A stretch of DNA of 64,000 nt, from contig NC_052027.1 of NCBI RefSeq assembly GCF_015832195.1, positions 496,001 to 560,000 on the forward strand, in the 5' to 3' direction. Below are positions 25,501-37,500 of this stretch, piece by piece (the first letter of the stretch is position 1; each line of letters begins with the position of its first letter). The translations under genes were made by a program, and so were the position numbers. The notes beneath the pieces are model-generated. The model was given only the letters and a program-made list of their open reading frames with translations. It was not told the origin of the DNA and did not search any database. This DNA is from Motacilla alba alba (taxonomy: Eukaryota > Chordata > Aves > Passeriformes > Motacillidae).

Positions 25501-28500
25501 AAAGCTGTGTTTGCTTCATTAAGCCGTGTGTAAAAATCCCCTGCCTTTGGGGTTCCTGCTCTGTTTGAACCCTTGGGCCTCAGGCAGCCTGTCCCAGCCT
25601 GTCCCAGCCTGTCCCAGCCTGCAGTGCCCAGCCCTGCTGAGGCTGATTGCAGTGAGCAGTTGGGCCCTGTGTGCTGTGTCAAGGCAATGTGAAATAAATC
25701 ACCCACATCCCAAAGGGAGATGATGGAAGGGGACAGTGTGACTAAAGGAATAAAGAGAGAGGAGCAGATGTGTCCCTCTAGCCAGCTCCGTTAAAATGAT
25801 CCGATGTGCCCTTTGGGCTCTTGTTTCTGAAAGGGAAGGTTGTGCTGGAAGTTTTGCCTGTAGAGAGTTCCAGGATCAGCATCATCCCTCCTGGATCTGG
25901 AATGTGAAGGACAAGGTGCTGCTGCGCCTATCCTGGCACTGCCTGTGCTGGTGGCAGCAGGGGAGGATGAGGTGGTGACAGGAGACAAACCCCATTTCTG
26001 CCTGGGGATTGCAGCTCCTCCACTTCTGGATGGTTCTGCTGTCTGGGTGGCAGAGCAAGGGCTGTCTGGTGGCTTAGCAAGTCCAAGTGTGGGAGCAGAG
26101 GGGTTAGGCCAAAAGGGAGTTCAGAGTGGCTGTGGCCTCCCTCACGGTCACTTGTCATGGAGACCCTTATCCCAGCTGCAGAGCTCTGAGGTTATTCCTT
26201 ATTTCCCTATTGGCAGGCACACGGTGCTCTTTGACTGTGCTCTCTTGACGGTGCTCTTTGACTGCAGGTGTGTGCTGGATCGTGTCCCCCCAGTGGGACT
26301 GAGCGCCATCACAGTTCTTAGGCCAGCCTGGAGCCTCTAGAAATAGGGCTGGGGCTGGGATTCATCTCTCAGGCTTTCCTCCCCACTGTGTTCCTTAATG
26401 CCACAGTGGCCCCCACAGCCCCTCTGCCCTGCCCAGGGCGGCTGGCTTGCCCTGCTCCGGTGCTGCAGGTGACCATGGCAAGGTGGCTCATGACCTCCTG
26501 TGTCTGCAGGTGATGAAGACCTACCACATGTACCACGCAGAGAGCATCAGCGCCGAGAGCAAGCTGAAGGAGGCAGAGAAGCAGGAAGAAAAGCAGTTCA
26601 ACAAGTCAGGGGACATCAGTGTGAACCTGCTGCGACATGAGGACCGGCCTCAGCGGCGCAGCTCTGTCAAGAAGATTGAGAAGATGAAAGAGAAGGTGGG
26701 TGAGAGGGAAGGAAGAGGGAGCTGGGCTGGGGTTGGGGCTCCCTGCAGGCAGCAGGGCTTGGCTTCAGCCTTGTCCTTGTCTGTGAGGCCATTCCTGTAT
26801 CTCTGGGACGGGGTTAGGAAGGCTGGTGTCTCATGTGCATGTTCTGCTGAAGGCAACCCGAGGAGGCCATCACAAGTGTCTTCCCTGGGCAGTCCCCCAC
26901 TCCATCCAAGGCTGCACTGCCTGTCCCTGTCATGCCATCCTGACTCTGAGTCAAGCCTTGTCTAGAAGCTGGTCCCGGCCCTTCTCTGCAGCCAGGAGCA
27001 GGGAAGAATTTTGGAGAAAAGGAGATAGTTTCCCCAGCCAGGACACCTTTGCTCACTGGCTCACCCAGCCCTGGGCCATTTCTAACAGTAAACTTCTCGG
27101 AAGGGTTAATTTTTTGATTCAGCCTTCAGAGCAGGGATCTGCCTGAGCAGATGTCCCAGATCTGGAGCACATCTGCTTTCCTACAGTTTTGAATTCTGGG
27201 TCCTGTTCTGAGTTGTGTAGCTTGGGTCTCTGGGCCAGATTCCACTTTGATACAGCTGCACGCATCTGGAGCAAGTCCAAACGTATGTCAGCATTTCTGG
27301 AGGGAAAATTTGGCCCTCTGTTTCTGACTGATGCCAAAATCCCCAGCAGCAGCTGTGCTCAGGGGCTCCAAGTACCTCTGAGCAGGATGCACCCATCATG
27401 GTTGGCTGACAGTGCGAGGGGTGTTCAGATGGGATCTCCTCCACCCTGGCAAGGTCCCTGTTTTCATACCAGATACCAAGTTTCAGTGATTACCTCATCA
27501 CACCCAGGCTGCAGGGTGCTGTGGGGGGTCTGTGGCAGGAGAAACTGTGCCAGTACCATCCTGTTTGTGCTCTGACACTCCGTTCTGCTTTTTCAGAGAC
27601 AAGCCAAGTATTCTGAAAACAAGCTGAAGTGTACAAAAGCCAGGAACGACTACCTGCTGAACCTGGCAGCCACCAACGCGGCCGTCAGCAAGTACTACAT
27701 CCACGACGTCTCCGACCTCATCGACGTGAGTGCCTTCCCTGGGCCCAGCCAGCCTGGCTGAGCTCCTGACTGCACTCCTGTGTGGTGAAGGGGTGCCTCT
27801 GGGGGCCTTGGGATATTCTTGACTGGGGCTGAAGATGTCCTGTGAGTTGGGTTTGCCTTGGGGTGAGCCAGGTGAGACTGAGGCTTCTTCTTGGCCCATT
27901 GGTCAGTCTGTGTTTCAGACAGAGAAATGCTTCCCAAGGTCACGCACAGCCCTGGTTTTGGTGCTGAACCAGAGGGGTTTTTCTGACTCGGTGACTTCAG
28001 TGGGGATTCAGCACACACGTGGCAGTGCTGTCCTGGCTGGGGAAGGTGCCTATCCCTCCTATTCCTTGCAGGGAATAGCCTCAGGGCAGGAACTGCTGGA
28101 GGCAGCTTTATGGCAAAGGCAGGAACTGAGCTCTGGTGACTCCTACAAACTGCTTTGAGATCATTCAAAGAAGGGATTTACCCAGAGAAGGGATTTCTGC
28201 CTCTTCCTTTATCAGGCATCCCACAGCGTGTAGATTGCACGGTGCAGTTTCTTCCTGCTGGAGTTGCCTCAGTGAGTGCATAAATAGCTGAGCTTGAAGC
28301 ACTGAGTTACCTAAATGTACAATTTAAAAAGCTGCTTGAGTGTTTACCTCCTTTCCTCGCCCATTAGCATGTAGTTACACTTCTGAGAATTAAAGTAAGT
28401 CTATGCAAATCCCCTGACAACTTCAAGGTTTTGATATACGATAAAATACTCTTAATTATGTTTTGTTCTCTTTATTATTGAAGATGTGTTAAAAACAAGT

Positions 28501-31500
28501 AAGTTGTTCTTTGAGACATTTGAATGGCAAGGTGTGAGAACACCGTGATTTATCTGCAGGCTTTCTGCTTTTGCAGTGCATATTCTGTCTTTCTTTCGTT
28601 AAATTATTTTTTTAAGCAAGAATGACTTAGTTTTGTGGAGTTTTTTGAACTTTGATTTTCTGGAGATTTGCTGAGTTCCATTTTAGCTCTGTCTGTTTAT
28701 ATTATTCTTCCCAACTTTTATTTCCTCACTGACACTTCCACTGGAGTCAGCAGATGGCATTTCTCCCACATTCCGGGAATCCCTTCAGGGACTTCAGCTA
28801 AAGCATGTTTAACATGGAGCAATGAAATCTCCCCGATTATAAAGTCTGTTCACCAAACAAACAAAATACTGGATGTGTGATGAGCATGGGTGTCCCATAT
28901 CCTCAAAGGGAGAGCAGTTTAGATGAGCAGGCCTTTTTATGAGTTCAGTGTATCTTGCAAGGGTGAGGCAAGGAGGGCTTCAGCAGCTCCAGAAGAAATG
29001 AATCCAAGTCACAGGATCCCAGTGGCTCTGGAGGGGGTCTGCGCAGGGCAGCTGAGCCCACGGAGGGAGCGGCTCCGCAGAGTGTGGGTGAGCCGGGGCC
29101 TCACGGGAGAGCTGAGCCCGGCTGGCCACGCTCTGGGCCCGGGGCAGCTCTGGGCCCGGCTGGCCACGCTCTGGGCCCAGGGCAGCTCTGAGCCCGGCTG
29201 GCCACGCTCTGGGCCCGGCTGGCCACGCTCTGGGCCCAGGGCAGCTCTGAGCCCGGCCAGCCACGCTCTGGGCCCAGCTGGCCACGCTCCCGTGGCTCCT
29301 GCCAGCTCCTCCACCCTGCTCCACCATGGAATGGCGAGGGATGCACCGGGCTGGCTCTCTGGGGTACGGGAGAGGCGATGGGGCTCACACACCCTCCATC
29401 TCCAGTACAAATTGCCACGTGCAGCTGCTGATTTCACACAAATCCAAACCCTCAGGACACTGCAGAGCCAATTTACCGGCGTTTCCCCCAAATCCCAGCT
29501 GCCTCAGTGTCATCTCTTGGGCACAGCCTTGACATCACTTGCTCCCTGGGCGTCCCTGCCGAGCAGTGGCTGGTGACAAAGCCTGGTGACAAAGCTGTGC
29601 TCCACTCTGCTGCTCTGGCGAGGCAGAGGCCCCAGCTGCTCCGGGAGGGAGGCAGGAGGGAGGGAAGCCTCCCAGGGCTGCGGCTTAATGAGAACTGTGA
29701 AGCCCATCAGAGGAGCCGTGAAGGGGCGCAGAGCCGTCTGCCCCTCTGTCTCCAGTGGCCGTGTTGTTTTGTCCTAGAAAGGAAGGGAAGAATATAGAGA
29801 TAGGTCAAATTAGCCTTGGACTGTCAGTGCACCACGGGGCCTCCTCCTCGGATGACACGTGCGTCTGTTTAAGCGCCTGGGCTTGTCTCATTACTGTCAT
29901 CAACTGTGTGACCAAGTTAATCTTTTCGGACACGTATGTGAAGAGGAGATAAAGCTTCTTATCCATCCCTCTGGAGTTCTCTGGGAAATGGCTGCGAGAT
30001 AGTTTGAAGTGGTCACATGAAAGATATCACTAGATTCAGCAGAGAAAATAGAACAGGCAGTTTCCATACAAACTGATGTGCCAAAACGTGTGCAGCCTCC
30101 TCTGAGTCCTTCTGGAACAGTAGCCCACTTCCCTGCAGATTAGTGATTGCTGTATCTGAGAGAAGCCAGGAAAGGAGGGGAGCTCTGAGGAAATTCAGTG
30201 TTACATGGAACTGTGGAATTGCTTGGTCCCTGGAAAAATTAGCTGAGTCAAGTTAGGGAACAGCAACAGCAACTGAAATAGTTATGCCAAAAATCCTCAG
30301 TGGGCTTTAGTGGCCTGGTTGAACAGGGCTTGGAGCAACCTGGGCTAGTGGAAGGTGGCCCTGCTCATGGCAGGGTGGTTGAAATTGGATAATCTTTAAG
30401 GTCTCTCCCAACATAAACCATTCTGGGATTCTGTGATTTACTTGCTGCGCAGTACAGCTCTGGGTTTTGCAGCAATGTCAAGAGAGTAGAGGCCAGAAAT
30501 TAAAATAAGCATGTAATTATTATGTATTATGCATATAATTAAAAATAATGCAGAATATTTTTTAAAAACAGATAAGGGAAAAAAATGCAGAGAAGTGGGA
30601 ACAGAGCAGAGTGAATGAGTTGGGCTCTTTGTTTGCAGCTCTGGGCCCGGCAGTGCTGGTCCTGTGGAGGCAGGGGCATTACTGCTCTGCCTGGGATGGT
30701 AAGGGGTGGCTTGCAGGACACCCAGGTGTTACTCAGGTGTTACTCTGGGGTTCCACTTGCTCAGGTCCGAGGCGTGGGCCTGGCTGAGCTCTGTCATGTG
30801 CAGGTTCAGCCTCCCAGATAACAGAGGGACTCGAAGTTGCTGGAGCCACAGAATACTGTGTGCATTTCCTTCTCCCGGCGCCCAGGACTGCCCCCAGTGC
30901 AGCTCTGGGGTGGCAGTGGGAGGCACACAGGTATTTGGCTGCTTCCACGTTGTTTTGGCCGAATGTGCTTGCTTGAGCTCCAGGAGCCGGTTTGTTTCTC
31001 AAGCTGAACACTGGGATATTTCCACCCCTTGCAGGGTGTTACCAGCCGTGATGAATTAATGCTTGGGGAGCTCTGAGCTTGGCAGATGAAAGGCGCTGCG
31101 GAAGGGCCGGGATTATTATTTGTGGTTCTAATTTATTTGCCATCAAAGGGATGAGAGGGGTGAGAAAATGCCATTTGTTCTGGGGCTGGGAGCATCGGTT
31201 TGAAGTCTTTTTTTTCTTCCTTTTTCTTCTGCCCTCCCCATTGTGTGTTCCTCTGGGAATTGCGTGGAAATCCCTGCTCCGTCTTTTATTCTCTGGGCAT
31301 CCGTGTGTGAAGCAGCCGGCGTGGTGCTGATCACCAGGGACTTCAAGGGCTGCAGTGTGTGCAGCCAGGGGAGTGCCTGCCCTGGTTTTCAGGAGCAGCT
31401 GATTTCTGGGCACTGCAAATCACCACCGCCTTCAGTGCGAGTCCAGCAGCAAAAAAGGGGAAACATTTCATGTGAAATTTCATCCTAAAAGCAGCTGGCA

Positions 31501-34500
31501 ATGCCATGAGCCCCTCTGCTTGGGTTCTGTGCCATTCAGTGCCTTGCCTTGTAGTGGCCCAGTTTTGTGTGCTTTGGGAATTCCCACCCTTGGACAGTGG
31601 CAGATATTTCCTCCTGGTGCTGTCTTTTGTAGCAAAGTAGCTGTGATTTCAGGGGATGGGAGGTGCTGGGGAACGCACAGTCTGTTCCCAGGGCACAGGG
31701 CTGTGGTCAGGGCAGGAGTGCTGCTCCTCCCCCAGCGCTGGCACAGGGGTCCTGGCCCTGGTCCCTGCCCCATATGTGTGGCACACCCTCGGCTGCATTG
31801 TTCCAGCTCTGGGGTTTCCCTACTACCTGGAGTGGTCGTATGGGTGTTCACGCTGAAACTGTCTCATGGGAGAGACTTGCAGCACACAATGAGGACTTGC
31901 CCCGAGCAGCAAATGGAAATTCACCCCTTACCTTTTTTGTGTTGCTTGTTGATTTTTTTAAGGCAGGTCTGTGCCAGTCCATAACTGCCCATACTCTCAA
32001 TTAGTGTTATTAGAGGCTAAACAGAAGCAGGATGAATGGAGAGCTGTGACAATTTGATAGTTTTTACAAAACTGCTCGTTACTGCACGTGGGTTTTCACA
32101 AGTTTTAAAGACGAGGAGGGACAGTGGGGCTGGGAATCAGTGCAGTGTAGCTTTGCTGCTGCTGGTTTTAGCAGAGGCTGAAGCAAGCACAGCCCTGCTG
32201 TGACGTGATCTGAGCGGTGTCACCTCACATCAGCACTGAGCATGAGATGGCTTCTTGGGTCAGAGCCACTTGTGGCACCAGCTGAGCTTTTGGGTTTCAC
32301 TTGGAGTTTATCAATATGAATTTCAGGAAGCATTTCTTCACAGAATGGGTTATCAGACACTGGAACGGGCTGCCCAGGGAAGTGGTGGAGTTTCCATCTC
32401 TGGAGGTGTTCAAGGAGTAGCTGGACATGGCATTCAGTTCTCGGGGCTGGGTGACAAGGTGGGGATTGGTCACAGGTTGGACTTGCTCAGCTCTGATGGA
32501 GCTTTCAGGGCAGCAGATCCCTGTGCTGGTATGACACTTGACATGCCAAACTCAGTTATAGTGGGGACAATGTTTAAAAACAGTTTTTTGTCTAAAGTAC
32601 AGTATTCTGGCAGCAATTAGATCCAAGTTTTATCATGTTCCCTAAGACAGACATGAGAGTGATCAGCAGCATGAGGAGCTGCTCCATGGTGGGAGGCAGG
32701 CAGCTGCCCAGGAACAGAGCAGCACGTGCACACACCACGGGGCATGGTGTCCACTGCCATGCCTTGCTTGGACTTCCATCTGTGTTTGAGAACCTCGCAA
32801 AATGCTTTGGGAGTGTTTGTGTGACCAGACCCTGCTTTGTGTTTCTCAGTGCTGTGATCTGGGATTCCATGCCAGCCTTGCTCGCACCTTCAGGACATAC
32901 CTGTCTGCTGAGTACAACCTGGAGACGTCCCGCCACGAGGGCCTGGACGTCATCGAGAACGCCGTGGACAACCTGGACGCACGGAGCGACAAGCACACCA
33001 TCATGGACATGTGCAACCAGGTCTTCTGCCCGCCGCTCAAGTTCGAGTTCCAGCCACACATGGGGGATGAGGTAACGTGCTCACCTGTGGGGCTGCAGAG
33101 GGGCCTGGCCTGGCTTGGCCCTCCTTTAAACTGTGAAATTGTTCCTGACTCCTTACTCCTCTCTGCTGCCTTCACACACTGCTGTTCGTGTTTCCTTTCC
33201 TAATGAGACTCTTGGCTCGTTAGGGCTCCTCCTTTCAGGCTGCCTCTTGCTCCATGTCTGTCCCAGTTAGGGAGCCCATGGTTTGGCTCTCTCTGCCCCA
33301 CAGATCTGCACAGGGGAGCTGTCATTAACCTGCTGTAATTGGGAGATGGCAGAAACACTCGGTGCTGGCCTGGGTCCAGGGCACTGCTCACGGGACACAC
33401 GGCAACACAACCTCTCTGGAGGCTGCCAGGAGCTTGTGGGGGCTGGAGAGAATTGTGTGGGTATGGGAATGTGTGTCTGGTCCGTGCATGACCCGTGGAA
33501 TGTCTCCTGTCTCAGGTGTGCCAGGTGAGCGCCCAGCAGCCTGTGCAGACCGAGCTGCTGATGCGGTACCACCAGCTGCAGTCTCGGCTGGCCACCCTCA
33601 AGATAGAGAATGAAGAGGTAAGAGTTGGGGTTTGTGGGCAGCACTGCTGAGCCTTTCTTCCCCTGGAGCTTTCCTGGTGTGCTCAGGTGTGGAGCCCCCC
33701 CTGTGGCAGAGCTGGAAGTGCCCACAGACTGCAGCCAGTGCTAGCCCAGGGCTCAGGAGCTGCTTGTTGAGTGGTTGTTTTGGCTCAAGATGTGTCTTTT
33801 TCCCAGTCTGCCTCAAACCCACGCTGTCCTGTTTCTGATAGGTACGGAAAACGCTGGATGCCACGATGCAGACCTTGCAGGACATGCTGACAGTGGAAGA
33901 TTTTGATGTTTCAGATGCCTTCCAGCACAGCCGCTCCACTGAGTCGGTCAAATCAGCTGCATCAGAGACCTACATGAGCAAAATCAACATTGCCAAGAGG
34001 AGAGCCAACCAGCAGGAGACCGAAATGTTCTATTTCACTGTGAGTCTCAGCTCAGGCATACAGGACATGAAGCATTAATTGCCAGGGCTGAGGCCCAGTT
34101 AAGTGCTCATTAGTGAAGAGCAAGAACCAATTCAGTCTCTTTAAGTACTTGTCTTCTGTCAGATTTGAGTCTGGAATGCATTTCAGTGGCAGGGCAGTAC
34201 ATAGGGACTGACAATCCAGTGCCTGCCTTGTTTTTCTCTGTGAAGGAACAACTGGAGCAGCCAGATGAGATTCAAACCTTACTGAGTGGAGTGGGAGAGG
34301 CTCAGAGCAGGGCGCAGACTCCAGATGGCCTCACCATGGGCCAGCACACAGGGTGTCTTCAGGAAGGCCTTCAGGACTCTGAACTATGAGCCAAGTCTTC
34401 CTCTCTAGCCTTTACAGCTTAAGTTTGCCCTTGGCCCACAGATGAGCTGAAGCCACCCACATGCCAAGGAAGGCACAAAAGCGGGGCTCTGGTGTGTGTG

Positions 34501-37500
34501 CCTGCCCTGCAGCTCTCATGCTGCACTCCCAGGCAGGGCTCAGGTCTCTGTTCTGGTACCTGAAGTACAGGCAACAGCCACGAGTTCACCAGAAGTCTCC
34601 CTCATTTCAGTGTGGGTCACAGCCTACGGTTAACAGCATCTTGTGGTGTATTACATATGCATAGAAGAGCTTCTGCTTTCTCTTAGTAATCATATTGTAA
34701 ATTAGGGGGAGATTGCAATTTTCATTTGGAAATGTGCTTGGGATTATTTTAATGGTTTTTGCAGAGATTTGATCTTTCCCGTTCTCTGTCTTCCATTTTC
34801 CATCTCTTGTCTCCCTCTGTCCTCTTACCTGTGTCATGCCTTGCTCTGGAGTGTTCTGGGTGTCTGACAGCCTCACTGGGGGATGGCAGTTGTTGTGCAG
34901 TGTCACCAGCTGCATGGGGCACCTGGCAGTCCCTGCCTGCGAGGGCTCAGGCACTGGGAGTTCTCGCTTGTCATTGTTGGTTTGCACAGAGGCGAAGCCT
35001 TGGCAGTGCAGGGAGAGCTGCTTTGATTTCCTAGGCTGTTCCCAGAAGCCTGACAAAAGAAAGCCAGCTTTGAACTCTTTGTCCCTCCCTGCGTTCCCAG
35101 GCAGGAGGGGCAGCTCCAAGGAGACCAGGCTAATAAGACCATCAGGGCAGTGGCTGGAGCAGGGAGAGGCTGAGCCCTGCGGCGCAGCTGGTGCAGCCTG
35201 CAGCCTCCTGAGCCCCCCGGCAGCCCCAGGGCAGCAGTGAGCATCCACTGGGGGCTGCGGTGCTTAACCCACCCGTTTGTTCTTTAATTCCAGAAATTTA
35301 AGGAGTATCTGAATGGCAGTAACCTCATCACGAAGCTCCAGGCTAAACACGACCTGCTGAAGCAAACTCTGGGAGAAGGTGAGTTGGGGTCAGGTCCAGG
35401 GAGGATCCTCCCATCACTAGAGAGGGTTTAAACCATCATCTGCCAGCCTCCCCCGTGGATGTTCTCCTGAGTGTCTGATGGCTCTGTGCCTGGCTGCTGC
35501 TGCTGCTCAGCCTAGCCAGTGACATGCAAAACCATGATTTCCTTGGATTACTCCTCCCACTTTTCTTTGGGAGTGCACATCGAGAAATCTCTTTGAATCT
35601 GATACTGTGTGCTGAAGTGCTGGGTTACTTCTCCAGCAGCAGAGATTGCTGCTCACTCCCACCCTCTGCCTCTTTCCTTCCCCTCGCTCTTCTCCCTCCA
35701 GATTTCTAATCTGTCTTTTAATGGTGGGGGCACCAGGTGGGCATCTCTCCTCCCCAAATGCAGCTTCTCTCTGCTGGAAGCCATTCCTTGGGGTGTGGGA
35801 GCCAGCAGTGAGGGTGTGAGCTCCTGTGCAGCTGTGCTCTGCAGTCCTGTGCTGGTGGCTGATGTGCAGGGATGATGGGAACTTGTGTTTCTTACAGGTG
35901 AAAGAGCTGAGTGCGGAACAACCAGGTGAGCACTTTCTTCCCCTACTTGCTCCTGGGGAGGGCTGGCGCTGGCAGGAGGGGGCTGTGAGAAGGGGGATTT
36001 GCTTTGCTGCTGGTGCAGCTTGGTGGGGTTCAGTTACCCACCTGCAGCCCCCTGTGCTGGCGGGCTGGCAGTCCCTGTGCCTCACATCCTGCTTGCCAGC
36101 TGCATGGCCTGGAGTGCTGGGCTCAGGGGGATGGCGAGCAGCCCTCGGTTCTGCTGCAGTGTGGTTTCTGGCTGGCTGGCTCTGATGTGCCTGGATGTGC
36201 TTTGTCAGCACAGTGCAATGCTCTGGAGCATAGCTGAGGTGGGGTTGTGTTCAGACAGGGTGACACGAAGGTGTCCACTCACTCCCTGCCATCCCTCTTC
36301 CTTTGAGGACTTTATTATGTCCCTGAAATCCTCTCCCAGCTCTGGCTGCTTTACCTATGAGTGCAGAGCATACCTGTATCACAGATTTCATCCCTCTACT
36401 GCAGGAGATAGGGCTGGGGCAGATGTGGCAGAGAGGAGGCTTTGATCCAGTCCATGGAGCATCTCCCCAGCTCCAGTGGTTTGCTAGGAGTGTGCTGGTG
36501 TTCTGACAGCGAGACACAGGCCAGCAAAGCCTCCAAACAGCTCCCCAGAACATGCACGGCCTCTCTGTGTGTCAGCTTGTTCCAACCTTGTTTGTGTTTA
36601 ATAGAATTTACAATACCAGCCACAAAAGCTCTGTTAGAAGTGCTGAAGCAGATGGTGCAGCCTGGGCTGCCTTGCCAGGCAGGAAGGAGGCTCCTTGTGC
36701 TGCCAGCACCAGCCCGAGTGGCGCCAGGGCTGGGCACCCAGCGGGGCACCGGGGTGCTGTCAGGACAGAGAGGGACCTTCAGAGAGAAGGGGCTGTGCAG
36801 TGTGGCACTCTGAGGAGCTGAAATGCCCTGCTCCCCAGTGCCCCACACCCCGGGGCCCGGGTGTGCGTGCAGGGCCCTGGCTGGGGGCTGCAGGCACAGT
36901 CCCTGCAGTGTGTGGGGCAGGGCTGCTCCCAGCGGGCAGCATCACCTCTGCTCCTCAGCCACCCCTCAAAGGAGTGGCTGGAAGCTGTAGGAGTGTAGAG
37001 TCACGTTGCTTAATTAGAGGCATCTGATCAAGGAACCAGCAGACCCCTGCTGTCCCCTTTGCACCCAGCTCTGTGTAAAGTGTCCGTGCCTGTTCCATGA
37101 GCTCTCCTGCATGAAGGCTCCCAGCACCCAGTTCTGTGTGTGTTTGCAGTCTTGTTCTCTCCCCTGCAGACATCGGTACAGCCTGGGCCAGAGGGCAGGG
37201 CAGAAATCTGTTTGGGATTTTGTGGTGTTTTTCTCCTTTTTCTAGATCTGGACACTGAATGTCCTTAATTATCCAGAGGAATTGGGCTGGGAATAGCATT
37301 ACTGCAAGTGGCACTCCAGCGTCCTCAGTCCCGCACTGAAACCTGTCACAGGCTTCCCTGCCTTCTTGGTTCCTAGCAGTGGCAGGGCCGTCCCCATCCC
37401 TGGGATTCCAAACAGAAGTTACATACAGCACTGTGGAGGTGTTCCCACTGTCCTCATTCTGGCCTCCTTCTGTGAGCAGAGTGGAATCTGTTTAGGAACA

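Larger units (their letters stand above)
21472..26509 (+). other. SRGAP3 intron 4
   Basis: 5.0 kb between exons 4 and 5. It contains the 62-bp tandem duplication, the reverse solo LTR and a short (tgtcccagcc)x4 tract near 25588-25621. An unusually AT-rich stretch lies at about 22150-22380, and another with homeobox-like TAATTAACTGATT at about 24600-24680. No exon seen. Confidence 0.7.
27726..32849 (+). other. SRGAP3 intron 6
   Basis: 5.1 kb between exons 6 and 7. It has an AT-rich first third (28180-28900), a GC-rich minisatellite (29110-29289), possible conserved noncoding blocks at about 29760-29960 and 31050-31160, and two CR1 fragments. No exon or RNA gene supported. Confidence 0.7.
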
